NCBI GenBank assembly: GCA_011390755.1
Contig: JAABRU010000011.1
Coordinates: 1 to 64,000, forward strand
Length of the DNA: 64,000 nucleotides
From: Desulfobacteraceae bacterium
GTDB taxonomy: Bacteria > Desulfobacterota > Desulfobacteria > Desulfobacterales > Desulfococcaceae
Direction: 5' to 3'
The first letter of the stretch is position 1, and each line of letters opens with the position of its first letter. Below the pieces are notes generated by a model. It saw nothing but the letters and a program-made list of their open reading frames with translations, searched no databases and was not told the origin of the DNA. Position numbers and translations under genes: made by a program. Of this stretch, positions 9,212 to 18,928 are shown in pieces.

Positions 9212-9269
9212 CATAAAAATAACTACCTGACTGTTTGATAATATAATTTCAATGCTGTTTTCCCGGGCA

Positions 9270-9370
9270 GAAAGTTCCCTCCTCCGGTGGAAAAGGGAAA
9301 ACAAAGGGCTGTAATCAAAAACAGTTTTCGCCTTCCCCCCAGGGGAGGGCATAGGGAAACGGCATTGAAT
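9270..9370. repeat. Degenerate family E element
   Basis: GTTCCCTCCTCCGG, a central GTAATCAAAAACAGTTTT and CCCCAGGGGAGGG followed by GGGAAACGGCATTGA match the core and right arm of the E elements. The left arm is lost. Lies in the 620-bp gap upstream of gyrA. Confidence 0.55.
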
Positions 9371-9542
9371 ATAATTTATATAAACTGCGTTGACTGTGAA
9401 GAACAATTATTCAGATTACAAAAACAGATGATTATAAACTTTCCTGACGACAGGTTCAAGACTTATTTACAGAAGTATGCAGATTCTTTCAGAACTGCAT
9501 TTTTATTCTTGCCTGAAAAGCAGTGAATGGTTTACTATAAAA

Positions 9543-9666
9543 CCCGCATTTCGCTCTTTGGGATCCGGGAATCTGAATTTATTGCATCCGGTTCTTTGGG
9601 CATGCAAAAAATTGTAAAAAATTCAGCTTAATTTTCAAAGTGTTACAAAAAAAGGCGAAATGTGGG
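9543..9666. repeat. Family H element, copy 1 (124 bp)
   Basis: Begins CCCGCATTTCGC and ends GCGAAATGTGGG, an almost perfect inverted repeat. A second copy of exactly the same length lies at 35069-35192 with a different interior. The rest of the gap up to 9831 shows no gene. Confidence 0.65.
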
Positions 9667-9831
9667 ATAAGGCAGTGTACTTTTCAGATAATGCACTGTT
9701 TCATTTAAAATTGCAGCTTGGGTTAGCGCGTAACCCGACAATTTGATATTTTCTTCCAAAACACATTCACAATTTTAAGTGAAATGAGGCAATCGTTTCC
9801 GGTGCTGAATATTCAGGGGGGAGAGAAGTCC

Positions 9832-11463
9832 ATGCAGAACCATGTGCAGAAAGTTTTCCGCTATCATGAGGAAACAAAACATCATTTTCACCGTTTTGCC
9901 CGTTCTTCCGGGTATATGGACTGGAAAAACCAACCCGGTCCTTTCCGTTTTTACGGGGAAAAGAAAGCCCTGCCGCTTCCCCTGCTAAAAAAAGATCCTC
10001 CGGCAGCATACCGGCATCTGTATGAAAAAACAGAGGATGTGCGGCCTTTTACAGAAGAAAATATCGGGGGATTTCTGGAGCTGTCCTTAGGACTTTCCGC
10101 ATGGAAATCCGCCGGAAACAGCCGCCGGGCCCTGCGCATGAATCCTTCCAGCGGAAACCTGCATCCCACAGAGGCCCATCTGCTGCTTCCGGCAATGGAA
10201 AAATCTGCTTCCGGCATATACCATTATAATCCCCTGCTTCATGCCCTGGAACCCAGGGCGGAACTGAGGGAGGAACTGTGGGAAAAGATCCGGAAACATT
10301 TTCAGACCGAAATATTTTTCATTGCCCTGGGCAGTATTTTCTGGCGGGAATCCTGGAAATACGGGGAAAGAGCGCTGCGCTACTGCCTGCTGGACAGCGG
10401 TCATGCTTTGGCGGCCCTGCGTTTTTCTGCCAATATTTTCGGCTGGAAACTGAGCTGTCTTTCCACTCTTTCGGATGCGGATACGGAAACCCTGCTGGGT
10501 TTTGACCGTATGCAGTGGCATGAGACCGAAGCGGAATTTCCGGAAGTTTTCTGTGCCGTCCATGCCGGGGAAAAGGAAATCCCCCGGCAGATTCCCGATG
10601 ATATTCTGCATGATTTTTCCCTGCTGTCTTTTGGTGGAAAAACAAATGCCCTGAGTTCCCGCATCATACGCTGGAATCTGATCTATGATACCGCGCGGTC
10701 CCTGCGGAAACCCCGCACTGCCGAACCTGCCCCGGTACCGGCAGATATTCCTTTCCGCTGCCATGCCTTTTCCGCTCCGGCGGCAGCAGAAATCATCCGG
10801 CGCCGCCGGAGTGCCCTGTCTTTCAGCGGCAACGTCCGGATGAATACGGATGATTTTTTGGCAATACTGGACAAATGCCTGCCCCGCTCTTCCCATTCCC
10901 CCTTTGATGCGGAAAGCGGGCCTTCCCATGTGAATCTTCTGCTGTTTGTCCACAGTGTAGCGGGGCTGGAGCGGGGGATGTATTTTTTTCTGCGCACAGA
11001 TCATCCGGAAAAAATACGTGCCTGCACGGATCCGGATCTGCTGTGGGAGCAAAAGGAAAAGGATTTTCCACTTTATCTGCTGCAAAAAGGGGATTTCAGG
11101 GAAAAAGCCATCCGTCTGAGCTGCAATCAGGGCATTGCGGGATACAGTATTTTTTCCCTGGGAATGATTGCAGTTTTCCGCTCCCTGCTGGAAAAAGAAG
11201 CCTTTCAGTACCGGAAACTCTTCCGGGAATGCGGCATGATCGGGCAGGTTCTTTATCTGGAAGCCGCAGCCCGGGGTCTGCGCGGAACCGGTATCGGCTG
11301 TTATTATGATGATCCCGTCCATGAATGCCTTTCCCTGCCGGATAATGAATTTCAGTCCCTGTATCATTTCACACTGGGTCATGCGGTGGAGGATAAAGGG
11401 CCTGCCGATCTGCCGCCCTATGAACATCTGAAAACAGAAAGAGACGGAAAAGAGGCGGGCTAG
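9832..11463 (+). CDS. SagB/ThcOx-type nitroreductase-fold dehydrogenase
   Basis: 543 residues with two nitroreductase-like halves. The first (about 75-235) has ALRMNPSSGNLHPTEAHLLLP and RYCLLDSGHALAALRFSA, the FMN-contact segments of SagB-type oxidases. The second (about 315-525) repeats the pattern with RRRSALSFSGN and LYLEAAARGLRGTGIGCYYDDP. SagB enzymes oxidise azolines to azoles in peptide natural products, but no precursor peptide, cyclodehydratase or transporter lies nearby, so the substrate here is open. The start at 9832 follows a GGGGGGAGAG ribosome site; the ATG at 9784 lacks one. It abuts the sensor kinase gene by one base and may be co-transcribed with it. Confidence 0.85.
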   Translation: MQNHVQKVFRYHEETKHHFHRFARSSGYMDWKNQPGPFRFYGEKKALPLPLLKKDPPAAYRHLYEKTEDVRPFTEENIGGFLELSLGLSAWKSAGNSRRALRMNPSSGNLHPTEAHLLLPAMEKSASGIYHYNPLLHALEPRAELREELWEKIRKHFQTEIFFIALGSIFWRESWKYGERALRYCLLDSGHALAALRFSANIFGWKLSCLSTLSDADTETLLGFDRMQWHETEAEFPEVFCAVHAGEKEIPRQIPDDILHDFSLLSFGGKTNALSSRIIRWNLIYDTARSLRKPRTAEPAPVPADIPFRCHAFSAPAAAEIIRRRRSALSFSGNVRMNTDDFLAILDKCLPRSSHSPFDAESGPSHVNLLLFVHSVAGLERGMYFFLRTDHPEKIRACTDPDLLWEQKEKDFPLYLLQKGDFREKAIRLSCNQGIAGYSIFSLGMIAVFRSLLEKEAFQYRKLFRECGMIGQVLYLEAAARGLRGTGIGCYYDDPVHECLSLPDNEFQSLYHFTLGHAVEDKGPADLPPYEHLKTERDGKEAG

Positions 11464-11464
11464 C

Positions 11465-14326
11465 ATGAAAATGAAAGCACGGTGTCTGCTGCTGCTTTTT
11501 TTTGCCATATGGATTTCCGGCATATCAGACCCCGAAGAAATAAAAAAAAGAATTTCCCTGACAGCGGAAGAAATTTCCTGGCTGAAAGCACATCAGGACG
11601 TACGCCTGAGCGGGCCGCAGGCTTTTCCTCCTTTTCATTTTTTTGATGATGATGATTCCCACAGCGGAATAGCCTCTGATTATGTAAATTTGCTGAGAGA
11701 GGTGCTGGGACTCCGATTTGAAAAAATGCCTGCCATGCCCTGGCATGTGGTACTGGAAAAAACCGCAAACAGGGAAATTGACATGCTTTCCTGTGCATCC
11801 CGGTCTCCGGACAGGGAAGAATATCTGAACTTCAGCATTCCCTACCTTTCTTTTCCCATTGTGATTGCCACCCGGAAAGAATTCCCCTTTATCAGCGGTC
11901 TGGAGGATCTGCGGGGGAAAAAAATATCATTGATTCCCACCGTATTCCCCCACGGCTGGCTGGAAAAAGAGGGGATTGATTATATCCCGGTTTTTGGGGA
12001 TACGCCCCTGGACTGCCTGGAAAAGGTGGCTGTGGGACAGGCTGATGCCCATATTGTCAATCTGGCCGTCGGAACCTATCTGATGGAAAAAAAGGGACTG
12101 AGCAATCTGAAAATTGCTGCTCCCACATCCTTTAAAAATGTTGATTTGCATATTGCTGTCAGAAAAGACTGGCCGGAACTGATTGGGATCGTAAACAAAG
12201 TACTTGCTTCCGTCAAAACAGAGGAACACAGTGCCATCCGCCGGAAATGGATAACTGTTCATTATGAGCAGCGCTTTGATCCGCAGTTTGTGCGGAAAAC
12301 GGTTCTGCAGATCGGTGTACTGCTTGTCTTCATTTTCGGGCTGATCTTCCTGCGGAACCGGCAAATCCGCCGCAGTGAGGAACGCTTTCGAGGGCTTACC
12401 GAATACGGTGAAGATATTATCCTGACGTTTCTGCCGGATGAAAAAATCACTTACCGAAGTCCTTCCCTGACTTCGGTGCTGGGTTACGGGGAAAAGGAAC
12501 TGATTGGAAAAAGCATATCCCGGATTCTCCATGAGGAGGATAGGGAAAAATGGCGGGAACACATCAGGGCACTGCTGGCCGGAAACAGTCCCCAAACCAT
12601 AGAACACCGGATGCAGCATCAGAAAGGACATTATCTTTATGTGGAATCCCGCTGCGTCAACCTGCTGAAAAACCGCGCATTACATGCCATTGTTCTCAAT
12701 GCGCGGGATATTACCGAGCGACGGCTGCACCGTATTGAGATGCAGTCGGCCAAAGAAAAAGCCGAGACCGCCAACCGTGCCAAAAGCATTTTTCTGGCCA
12801 ATATGAGTCATGAAATCCGGACTCCCATGAATGCCATTCTGGGGTTCAGTGAACTGCTCATGGATAAAATCTGGGATCCGCGGCTGCGGAAGTATCTGCA
12901 GAATATTCATTCCAGCGGCAAAACCCTGCTTATGCTCATTAATGATATTCTGGATCTTTCCAAAATCGAAGCCGGCCGCATGATAATTGAAAAAGAAATC
13001 GTGGATGTGAAAAAACTGGTGGAAGAAATGATACAGATTTTTTCTGCCAAAGCCGAAGATAAGAAAATTGAATTTATTATGGAATATGATGAAAATCTCC
13101 CGTCAGCGGTGCTGCTGGATGAAATCCGGGTCCGCCAGATTCTCATCAATCTTTTGGGAAATGCCGTGAAATTCACATCGGAAGGATATATAAGAATTTA
13201 TGCGGGCATCCGGAAACAGGGGCAAAGGAAGGCTGCCGCCGGACAGTCTGCAGCGGAGCATATTGATTTGATATTTGAAGTGGAAGACAGCGGTATCGGT
13301 ATTCCCGAAAATCAGCAGGAAATCATTTTTGAAAGTTTCTGCCAGCAGGAAGGTCAGAAAAACAGAATCTACGGCGGTACGGGACTGGGACTGGCCATTT
13401 CCCGGAATCTTGCGGAAATGATGGCGGGCAGTATTTCTGTGCAAAGCCGGGTGGGCAAAGGCAGTATTTTCCGGGTGGAACTGCCCAAAACGGAAACTGC
13501 GGATCTGTCTGTGGCTGCCGGAAGTATCCGGAAGTACCGGAAACCCTCCTTTTTTTTTGCACCGGCTCTTGTGCTGGTTGCAGATGACATCCGCCATAAT
13601 ATTGATCTGGTAAAAGCCTTTCTGGAAAACACAAAAATTTCCCTGCTGGAAGCCGAAAGCGGGGATGAAACCCTGGAGATACTGAAAGATATGCAGGAAA
13701 AAAAGGATGCGGAATCCGCGGCCCCGGTACTGCCGGACCTGATACTCATGGATTTGAGAATGCCGGGCAGAGACGGTTATGCAACAACGGAAATTATCAA
13801 AAAAGACCGTGTGCTGAAAAAAATTCCCGTTGTTGCCCTTACCGCATCTGCCATGAAAGAAGACGAGGCAGCGATTGAATCGCTTTTTGACGGATATTTG
13901 CGAAAACCCCTGAACCGCGGCCGTCTGATGGAAGAGCTGCGGCGTTTTCTTCCGCACCGGACAGAATTTTTTATTCCGGAACCCCCGGTAAAAAAAGAAA
14001 GCTGCCCGGAAATTCCCGAAGAAATCCGGAGAAAACTTCCGGTGCTTATCCGGGAGATGAAGACGGAACTGCTTCCCGTCTGGCAGGAAATCTCTGAAAT
14101 ACTGATTATAGATGAGATTTCCGATTTTGCCCGGAAAATCATTGCGCTGGGCGAAGAATACCGGATGCACTGCCTCACAGCATACGGAACAGAGTTATAC
14201 GAACATGCACAGAATCTGAATATTAAAGAAACGGAAAAATCTTTGTCATTTTTTCCCAAAATTCTGAATAAACTCTCTGCCAAGGATATAAATAAAACAT
14301 GCCCGTCATTGAAAGCAGAAAACTGA
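11465..14326 (+). CDS. Hybrid sensor histidine kinase with periplasmic solute-binding sensor
   Basis: 953 residues. A signal-anchor start is followed by a type 3 solute-binding domain (about 30-265) expected in the periplasm, a membrane segment near 280-298, a PAS domain (about 305-425), a HisKA domain with phospho-acceptor H449 in NMSHEIRTP, a HATPase domain with NLLGNAVKF and GTGLGLAIS, and a receiver domain with phospho-acceptor D763 (LMDLRMPG). The last 120 residues are helical and resemble the HPt-like tails of related kinases but no clear HPt histidine is visible. It would sense a small ligand and phosphorylate an unseen regulator. Its 3-prime end overlaps the next gene by 28 bp. Confidence 0.92.
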   Translation: MKMKARCLLLLFFAIWISGISDPEEIKKRISLTAEEISWLKAHQDVRLSGPQAFPPFHFFDDDDSHSGIASDYVNLLREVLGLRFEKMPAMPWHVVLEKTANREIDMLSCASRSPDREEYLNFSIPYLSFPIVIATRKEFPFISGLEDLRGKKISLIPTVFPHGWLEKEGIDYIPVFGDTPLDCLEKVAVGQADAHIVNLAVGTYLMEKKGLSNLKIAAPTSFKNVDLHIAVRKDWPELIGIVNKVLASVKTEEHSAIRRKWITVHYEQRFDPQFVRKTVLQIGVLLVFIFGLIFLRNRQIRRSEERFRGLTEYGEDIILTFLPDEKITYRSPSLTSVLGYGEKELIGKSISRILHEEDREKWREHIRALLAGNSPQTIEHRMQHQKGHYLYVESRCVNLLKNRALHAIVLNARDITERRLHRIEMQSAKEKAETANRAKSIFLANMSHEIRTPMNAILGFSELLMDKIWDPRLRKYLQNIHSSGKTLLMLINDILDLSKIEAGRMIIEKEIVDVKKLVEEMIQIFSAKAEDKKIEFIMEYDENLPSAVLLDEIRVRQILINLLGNAVKFTSEGYIRIYAGIRKQGQRKAAAGQSAAEHIDLIFEVEDSGIGIPENQQEIIFESFCQQEGQKNRIYGGTGLGLAISRNLAEMMAGSISVQSRVGKGSIFRVELPKTETADLSVAAGSIRKYRKPSFFFAPALVLVADDIRHNIDLVKAFLENTKISLLEAESGDETLEILKDMQEKKDAESAAPVLPDLILMDLRMPGRDGYATTEIIKKDRVLKKIPVVALTASAMKEDEAAIESLFDGYLRKPLNRGRLMEELRRFLPHRTEFFIPEPPVKKESCPEIPEEIRRKLPVLIREMKTELLPVWQEISEILIIDEISDFARKIIALGEEYRMHCLTAYGTELYEHAQNLNIKETEKSLSFFPKILNKLSAKDINKTCPSLKAEN

Positions 14327-14967
14327 AAAAAAGTTACCGCCTGCAGGCGCGGGAAATTCTGATCCTGGATGAAATTGATCTGGCTGTGGAAAGCGGGGAA
14401 TTTCTTGTTATTTCCGGAAACAGCGGCAGCGGCAAAACAACCCTGCTGAGCCTGCTGTCGGGACTGGATCGCCCGGATTCCGGTTCTGTATTCATACAGG
14501 ATAAAGAAATCAGCCTGCTGAGCGAAGAAGAAATGGCTCCGCTGCGCAACCGGATTTTCGGTTTTGTTTTTCAGTCCTTTCATCTGATTCCTTCGCTCAC
14601 CGCCCTGGAAAATGTGATGCTTCCCGCCGAACTGTGCAAAGACAGCGCAGCCCGGGAAAAAGCTGTCCGCCTGCTGGAACGGGTGGGACTGGATCAGCGT
14701 CATGCCAATTTTCCCCCGCAGCTTTCGGGCGGGGAAAAACAGCGGGTGGCCATCTGCCGCGCCCTGATTAACGATCCGAAAATTATTTTTGCAGACGAAC
14801 CCACAGGGAATCTGGATTCCGAACACAGCCGGGCAGTGCTGGATATTCTCTGCAACCTTCAGGAAGAGCAGCACGCATCCCTGATACTGGTGACCCACAG
14901 CACGGAGATTGCAGCCCGTGCGGATCGTGTTATCCGTCTCAAAGACGGGAAAATTCAATCGGTCTGA
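14299..14967 (+). CDS. ABC transporter ATP-binding protein (LolD/MacB type)
   Basis: 222 residues with Walker [10 protein letters not shown] (about 40-48), Q-loop VFQSFHLIP, signature LSGGEKQRV, Walker [14 protein letters not shown] and the H-loop VTHS. The sequence type is that of the LolD/MacB/FtsE group, which powers extraction or shape-changing permeases rather than import. No permease gene lies next to it, so the partner must be elsewhere. The start codon lies inside the kinase gene, which implies translational coupling. Confidence 0.9.
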   Translation: MPVIESRKLKKSYRLQAREILILDEIDLAVESGEFLVISGNSGSGKTTLLSLLSGLDRPDSGSVFIQDKEISLLSEEEMAPLRNRIFGFVFQSFHLIPSLTALENVMLPAELCKDSAAREKAVRLLERVGLDQRHANFPPQLSGGEKQRVAICRALINDPKIIFADEPTGNLDSEHSRAVLDILCNLQEEQHASLILVTHSTEIAARADRVIRLKDGKIQSV

Positions 14968-14977
14968 TGATGATTAT

Positions 14978-15120
14978 CAGTAGATCGAAACGTTTCCGGA
15001 GGAGTGCAGAAACTGTATTTTTGCATGGGTCAGCGGGGAGATGCTTCCGTGCAAAAATATAATTTCTGCACTCCGGGACAGTCGTAAAACCGTATCCGGG
15101 GGAAACTTTTCGATCTACTG
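14978..15120. mobile_element. Family B MITE, copy 1
   Basis: Ends CAGTAGATCGAAACGTTTCC and its near complement GGAAACTTTTCGATCTACTG. Flanks are ATTAT and GTTAT, four of five bases alike, in line with the exact 5-bp duplications of other B copies. Starts 10 bp after the ABC gene. Confidence 0.75.
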
Positions 15121-15178
15121 GTTATATTTCAAAAACTGTCTTCCGGTCTGTGCGGGGCAAAAGGATACCGCAGTACAG

Positions 15179-15263
15179 TGCGCTGCCAAATCTGAAATGA
15201 GGGGCTGAAAAACCGGATTTTTCAGCAGAACCGGAGTCACAGATTCAAAACTGACAATGCAGC
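15179..15263. repeat. Family I element, degenerate copy
   Basis: TGCGCTGCCAAATCTGAAAT on the left and GATTCAAAACTGACAATGC on the right form an imperfect inverted repeat around a GAAAAACCGGATTTTTC hairpin. Better copies lie at 31741-31840 and 38250-38349. Confidence 0.5.
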
Positions 15264-15307
15264 AGTGTTTAAGAAAACAGATTCGGGGTTTCATGCAGGT
15301 TGGGGGG

Positions 15308-15451
15308 CAATGCCGTTTCCTTAAGACTCCCCTCCCTTGAGGGAGGGGCAGGGGGAGGGTGGAAACTGTTTTTAATTACAGACTGTTATTTTACCCCTCC
15401 CCTAAGCCCTCCCGCAGGGGGAGGGGGATTGTTTTGTTAAGGCAACAGCAT
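15308..15451. mobile_element. Family E MITE, copy 1
   Basis: Left arm CAATGCCGTTTCCTTAAG and right arm GTTAAGGCAACAGCATG enclose GC-rich CCCTCCC/GGGAGGG blocks. G-runs flank both sides, so the duplication cannot be set exactly. Confidence 0.7.
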
Positions 15452-15518
15452 GGGGGTCAGGGGAGGGGGATTCAGCCGATTTGACCCACTGCCGAATCAC
15501 CTTAATACGCAGTTTTTT

Positions 15519-15905
15519 TTAATCAGAATAGCCGCTTCCGACAATCAGACCGCCCGCGGTTTTTCTGACATAGGTATGTTTCATACTTCCTTTCCATTCA
15601 TAGTCTACCCACAAACCTTCCGGTGTTCCTTTGACGACTTCATTATATACAGGTTCCGCTTTTTCTTTAAGATTTTCATTTGCAAGGCTGGGATGAACCA
15701 GCAGTTTACCGCCGGTTTCCATGATAAATACATAAGGAGTATTATTTGCAGCGCTTTCAAAATCTTTTGCTGCCTTTCCCCCATCCATCGCAGCAACGAT
15801 ATCATCCACCTGTTTTTTTATGGCATCTTTATCTGCGCACAGTACATTGCCTGCCATCACCAGACTCATTACCAGTACAAACGAAACAATCAGCCGTCTT
15901 TTCAT
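15519..15905 (-). CDS. Secreted single Cache-domain protein
   Basis: 128 residues with a clear signal peptide (MKRRLIVSFVLVMSLVMAGNVLCA), so it should reach the periplasm. The mature part resembles a lone sCache domain: an N-terminal helix, the strand YVFIMETGGKLLVHPS, a GLWVDYEW segment and the C-terminal GGLIVGSGYS. In receptors such domains bind small acids. A free Cache protein may deliver a ligand to a receptor. AAGGAGA precedes the ATG at 15905, which fixes the start; the upstream TTG in frame is less likely. It stands alone. Confidence 0.8.
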   Translation of the reverse strand: MKRRLIVSFVLVMSLVMAGNVLCADKDAIKKQVDDIVAAMDGGKAAKDFESAANNTPYVFIMETGGKLLVHPSLANENLKEKAEPVYNEVVKGTPEGLWVDYEWKGSMKHTYVRKTAGGLIVGSGYSD

Positions 15906-16155
15906 TGAAATCTCCTTTTTCAAAAATTTTTTTACATAAAAAAATACATTTCAGACATCAGCAGGTTCCCGTCTGTACCCTGCCCGGAACTGTTTTCACC
16001 CCACCTCCTCCCCTGTATTATTTTTTTTCAGTATGTTACAGATAGCACCTGCATACCTGCGCCCCCTGCTCCGGAAAGTTTCTCCCTGAAAGTCCCTGTC
16101 TGAATTCAGTTTATTTCTTTTACATTATTTGATTAGAGATTTGCAATTTATTTTT

Positions 16156-17533
16156 TTAATCTGATGACAAATAATTTTCATTGCTTCCTGACAGGCAGGA
16201 TAATTTCTTTTTTTCTGATTTTTTTATTTTTTCCCATTGCTCCATGCGCATTTTCACCCCCTGCTCATATCCTCTGCCCGAAGGGAAGTACCACTGCATT
16301 TCTTTCAATTCTTCCGGCAGATAATTCTGGGAAACAAAAGCATCTTTATAATCATGGGCATAGCGGTATCCTTTTCCGTAGCCCATATTTTTCATGAGTT
16401 TGCCCGGCGCGTTGCGGATGTGGAAAGGAACCGGCAGAGAACCGCTTTTTCTGACAGTTTCTTTCACTTTTTTGTAAGCACTGTAAATACTGCTGCTTTT
16501 GGGATCTGTTGCCAGATACACGGCAGCCTGTGCCAGTGCCAGTTCCCCTTCGGGACTGCCCAGAAAGCGGTAGGATTCCATTGCATCCAGTGTCATCCGC
16601 AGGGCATAGGGATCTGCATTGCCCACATCTTCGGAAGCAAATCGCACCATGCGCCGGAGAATATAAAAAGGGTCTTCACCGCCTTCCAGCATCCGTGCCA
16701 GCCAGTATAAAGCGGCATCCGGATCACTGCCCCGCATACTTTTATGAAAAGCGGAAATCAGGTTATAATGCTCTTCCCCGGATTTGTCGTAATAAAAAGA
16801 CATTTTTTGCAGGGCATTTTCCACATGTTCCAAAGCAATTTCTTTGATTCCTTCGGATCCTGCAAATCCGGAAATTATTTCCAGACTGTTCAGCAGGGCA
16901 CGGGCATCTCCGTCTGCTATGCGGATGAGGTGGGATGCGGCTTTGTTTCCCACGCGGATACCGGACAGCCCCAGTCCTTTTTCCCGGTCTTCCATTGTCC
17001 TGTGCAAAATGGCAGACAGGGCTTTTTCCGAAAGCTGCAGCAGCACAATAACCCGGCAGCGGGACAAAAGCGGCGCAATCACTTCAAAGGAAGGATTTTC
17101 GGTTGTGGCACCGATCAGGGTAATCAGCCCTTTTTCCACATGGTGAAGAAAAGCATTCTGCTGGCTTTTGCTGAAACGGTGAATTTCATCCACAAACAAA
17201 ATGGTCTTTTTCCGGTGAATCTGCCGCTGTCTGCGGGCTTCTGCAATAACCTCCCGGATTTCTTTTACCGGAAAGCACAGCGGAAAAATGGATGAAATGG
17301 GAACGGGTTTCTGCGGCAATGATTCCGGCCAGTGTGGTCTTTCCGCATCCGGGCGGCCCCCACAGAATCATAGAAAAAATGCGGTCATTTTCCACAGCAT
17401 GGCGGATGAGTGAATCCGGTCCGACTGCTGCATCCTGCCCCATAAATTCCGCCAGACTTCGGGGGCGCATCCGTTCTGCCAGGGGTTTATCCCTTTCCGC
17501 CGCTTTTTCTGCATGATATTCAAAAAGTTCCAT
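16156..17533 (-). pseudogene. rarA: Replication-associated recombination protein A, frameshifted
   Basis: The first part (17533 down to about 17270) encodes the RarA N-terminus with RPRSLAEFMGQ and Walker A LWGPPGCGKTT, reaching FSAVLSG. The rest, in another frame, continues exactly where RarA should (VKEIREVIAEARR), with Walker B TILFVDEIHRF, sensor 1 GATTENPSF, and the C-terminal tetramerisation region ending in SSD. The join lies at about 17265-17272, where a 2-bp loss within an expected GTGTA run would explain the shift. RarA is an AAA+ clamp-loader relative that acts at stalled forks. Either the gene is broken or this is a sequencing error; everything else is intact. Confidence 0.85.
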
Positions 17534-17624
17534 AAATCCTGTCCTGTCTTCACTTTGGAAATTTCATACAATCTGTAATTTGCTTATTTATATGAAAGTC
17601 CTGAATACCGCAGGAAAACACCGC

Positions 17625-17700
17625 AGGGTGCGTTAGCGAAGCGTAAGGCACCGTAAACTACAAATTCCGGTGCCTTACGGCTGGTGCCTGACGCACCCTA
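17625..17700. repeat. TAGCGAAGCGTAA palindrome (family G)
   Basis: AGGGTGCGTTAGCGAAGCG and its complement around GGTGCCTGACGCACCCT form a long hairpin. Related units occur at 48724-48796 and 58597-58670. The same short palindrome is widespread in bacterial intergenic DNA. Confidence 0.65.
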
Positions 17701-17712
17701 CCTGCCTCCGCG

Positions 17713-17917
17713 CAGCTTTCATGTTTCGCTGTGAGTCAGGGCTCATGGCCGTTTATTATAAAAGTGTCTGCGAAAAACCGGCTTCGGCCTTAATTTTCGC
17801 ACTCCGCGCAGTTTTCATGCTTCGCTGTGGGTCACGGCTCATGGCGGTTTATATGAAAGTGTCTGCGAAAAACCGGCCTCGGCCTTAATTTTCGCACTCC
17901 GCGCAGCTTTCATATGA
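17713..17917. repeat. Family F tandem repeat, two units of about 98 bp
   Basis: Two direct units, each with TTTCATG-TTCGCTGTG, CGGTTTAT, GTGTCTGCGAAAAACCGGC and TTTTCGCACTCCGCGCAG. Further units lie in inverse orientation at 34460 and 48500. No coding potential. Confidence 0.7.
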
Positions 17918-17927
17918 AACTCCCTGA

Positions 17928-18536
17928 TTATTCAAACATACTTACATCCCCGACACCTTTCCGCAGTATTTCGGGGATATCGTCCATCAGGGAAACGACG
18001 CTGGAAGGTTCCCCCTGCACCGGCCCTCCGTCAATAACCGCATCAATGCGGGAACCGAAATACTCGTCAATAAAAGAAGGATCGTGAAATATTTCTCCGT
18101 CCGGTTTGGTGGCACTGGTGGAGATGACAGGATGCCCCAGACCGGCTACGAGTTCCAGGCAGATGGGGTGATCGGGAACCCGGATACCTGCGGTTTTCCG
18201 TTTGGTCAGCATAATTTTGGGAACCAGTTTGGAGCCTTCCAGGATAAAGGTGTAGGGACCGGGTAAAAGGCGTCTCATGTTTTTATATTGATAATTGGAT
18301 ACTTTGGCATAGTCGCTGATATTTTTGAGATCCGAACAGATAAAACTGAACGGTTTTTTTTTATCCCGCTGCTTTAACTGGTATATCCGCTGAATTGCTT
18401 TTTTGTTCATAATATCACAGCCGATACCGTAATAGGTATCGGTCGGGTAAGCAATGACTCCCCCGTCTTTCAAAATATCGCTCACCTGCCGGATGAGGCG
18501 GGGCTGAGGGTTTTCCGGATTAATTTTAATAATCAT
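17928..18536 (-). CDS. Sua5/YciO/YrdC family protein (L-threonylcarbamoyladenylate synthase type)
   Basis: 202 residues covering a single YrdC-like domain. Visible motifs are GGVIAYPTDTYYGIGCD (nucleotide and threonine site), the KKPFSF segment after the KxR motif, GPYTFIL, RKTAGIRVPDHP and STSATKPDG. TsaC/Sua5 enzymes make threonylcarbamoyl-AMP for the t6A modification of ANN-decoding tRNAs. The sequence type, with KPFSFICSDL, is close to YciO, whose cellular role is less certain, so no symbol is given. A monocistronic gene by position. Confidence 0.88.
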   Translation of the reverse strand: MIIKINPENPQPRLIRQVSDILKDGGVIAYPTDTYYGIGCDIMNKKAIQRIYQLKQRDKKKPFSFICSDLKNISDYAKVSNYQYKNMRRLLPGPYTFILEGSKLVPKIMLTKRKTAGIRVPDHPICLELVAGLGHPVISTSATKPDGEIFHDPSFIDEYFGSRIDAVIDGGPVQGEPSSVVSLMDDIPEILRKGVGDVSMFE

Positions 18537-18928
18537 AATCTGCTTCCGTTCTGCTGAATGTCTGTTTTTTTGACTCTCTTTAATGCGAAATACATGCTTA
18601 TGTCAAGATGACAAATTAAAGATTGCGAAATATTTATGTCTCTGCTATCCTTTTCGGTTAATTTATTTTCATGTTTTCACAGATTCAGGGGAAAAACTGC
18701 GTCGGTGCGGGATGCGGAATCATTCCCGGCGATTCTCTTAGGGACTCGGCAAGAATTAAATCCTTCGGAAATATCCGGCGGATAAACGGAAACTGTGCAT
18801 TCGGTCTGTTATTCAGATGAAACGGAGCAGTTATTTCCTGCCGGGTGCCTTATTTCCTGAGAATCTGAAATTTCATAACTTTTATACCGCAGGTCAGGAA
18901 GTCCTGCATTCCTTTTCGGAGGTTATTT
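18537..18928. other. Intergenic region before guaB
   Basis: Divergent gap between the Sua5-like gene and guaB. It must hold both promoters, but I see no convincing operator, riboswitch or member of the repeat families found elsewhere. Confidence 0.5.

Noticed and set aside
9287-9526. 79-codon frame upstream of gyrA
   Set aside because: Starts in a degenerate E repeat and has no signal or motif; no support as a gene.
9832-11463. SagB-like gene as part of an azole peptide biosynthesis cluster
   Set aside because: No precursor peptide, cyclodehydratase, or peptidase gene is within reach; the neighbour genes are a kinase and an ABC ATPase.
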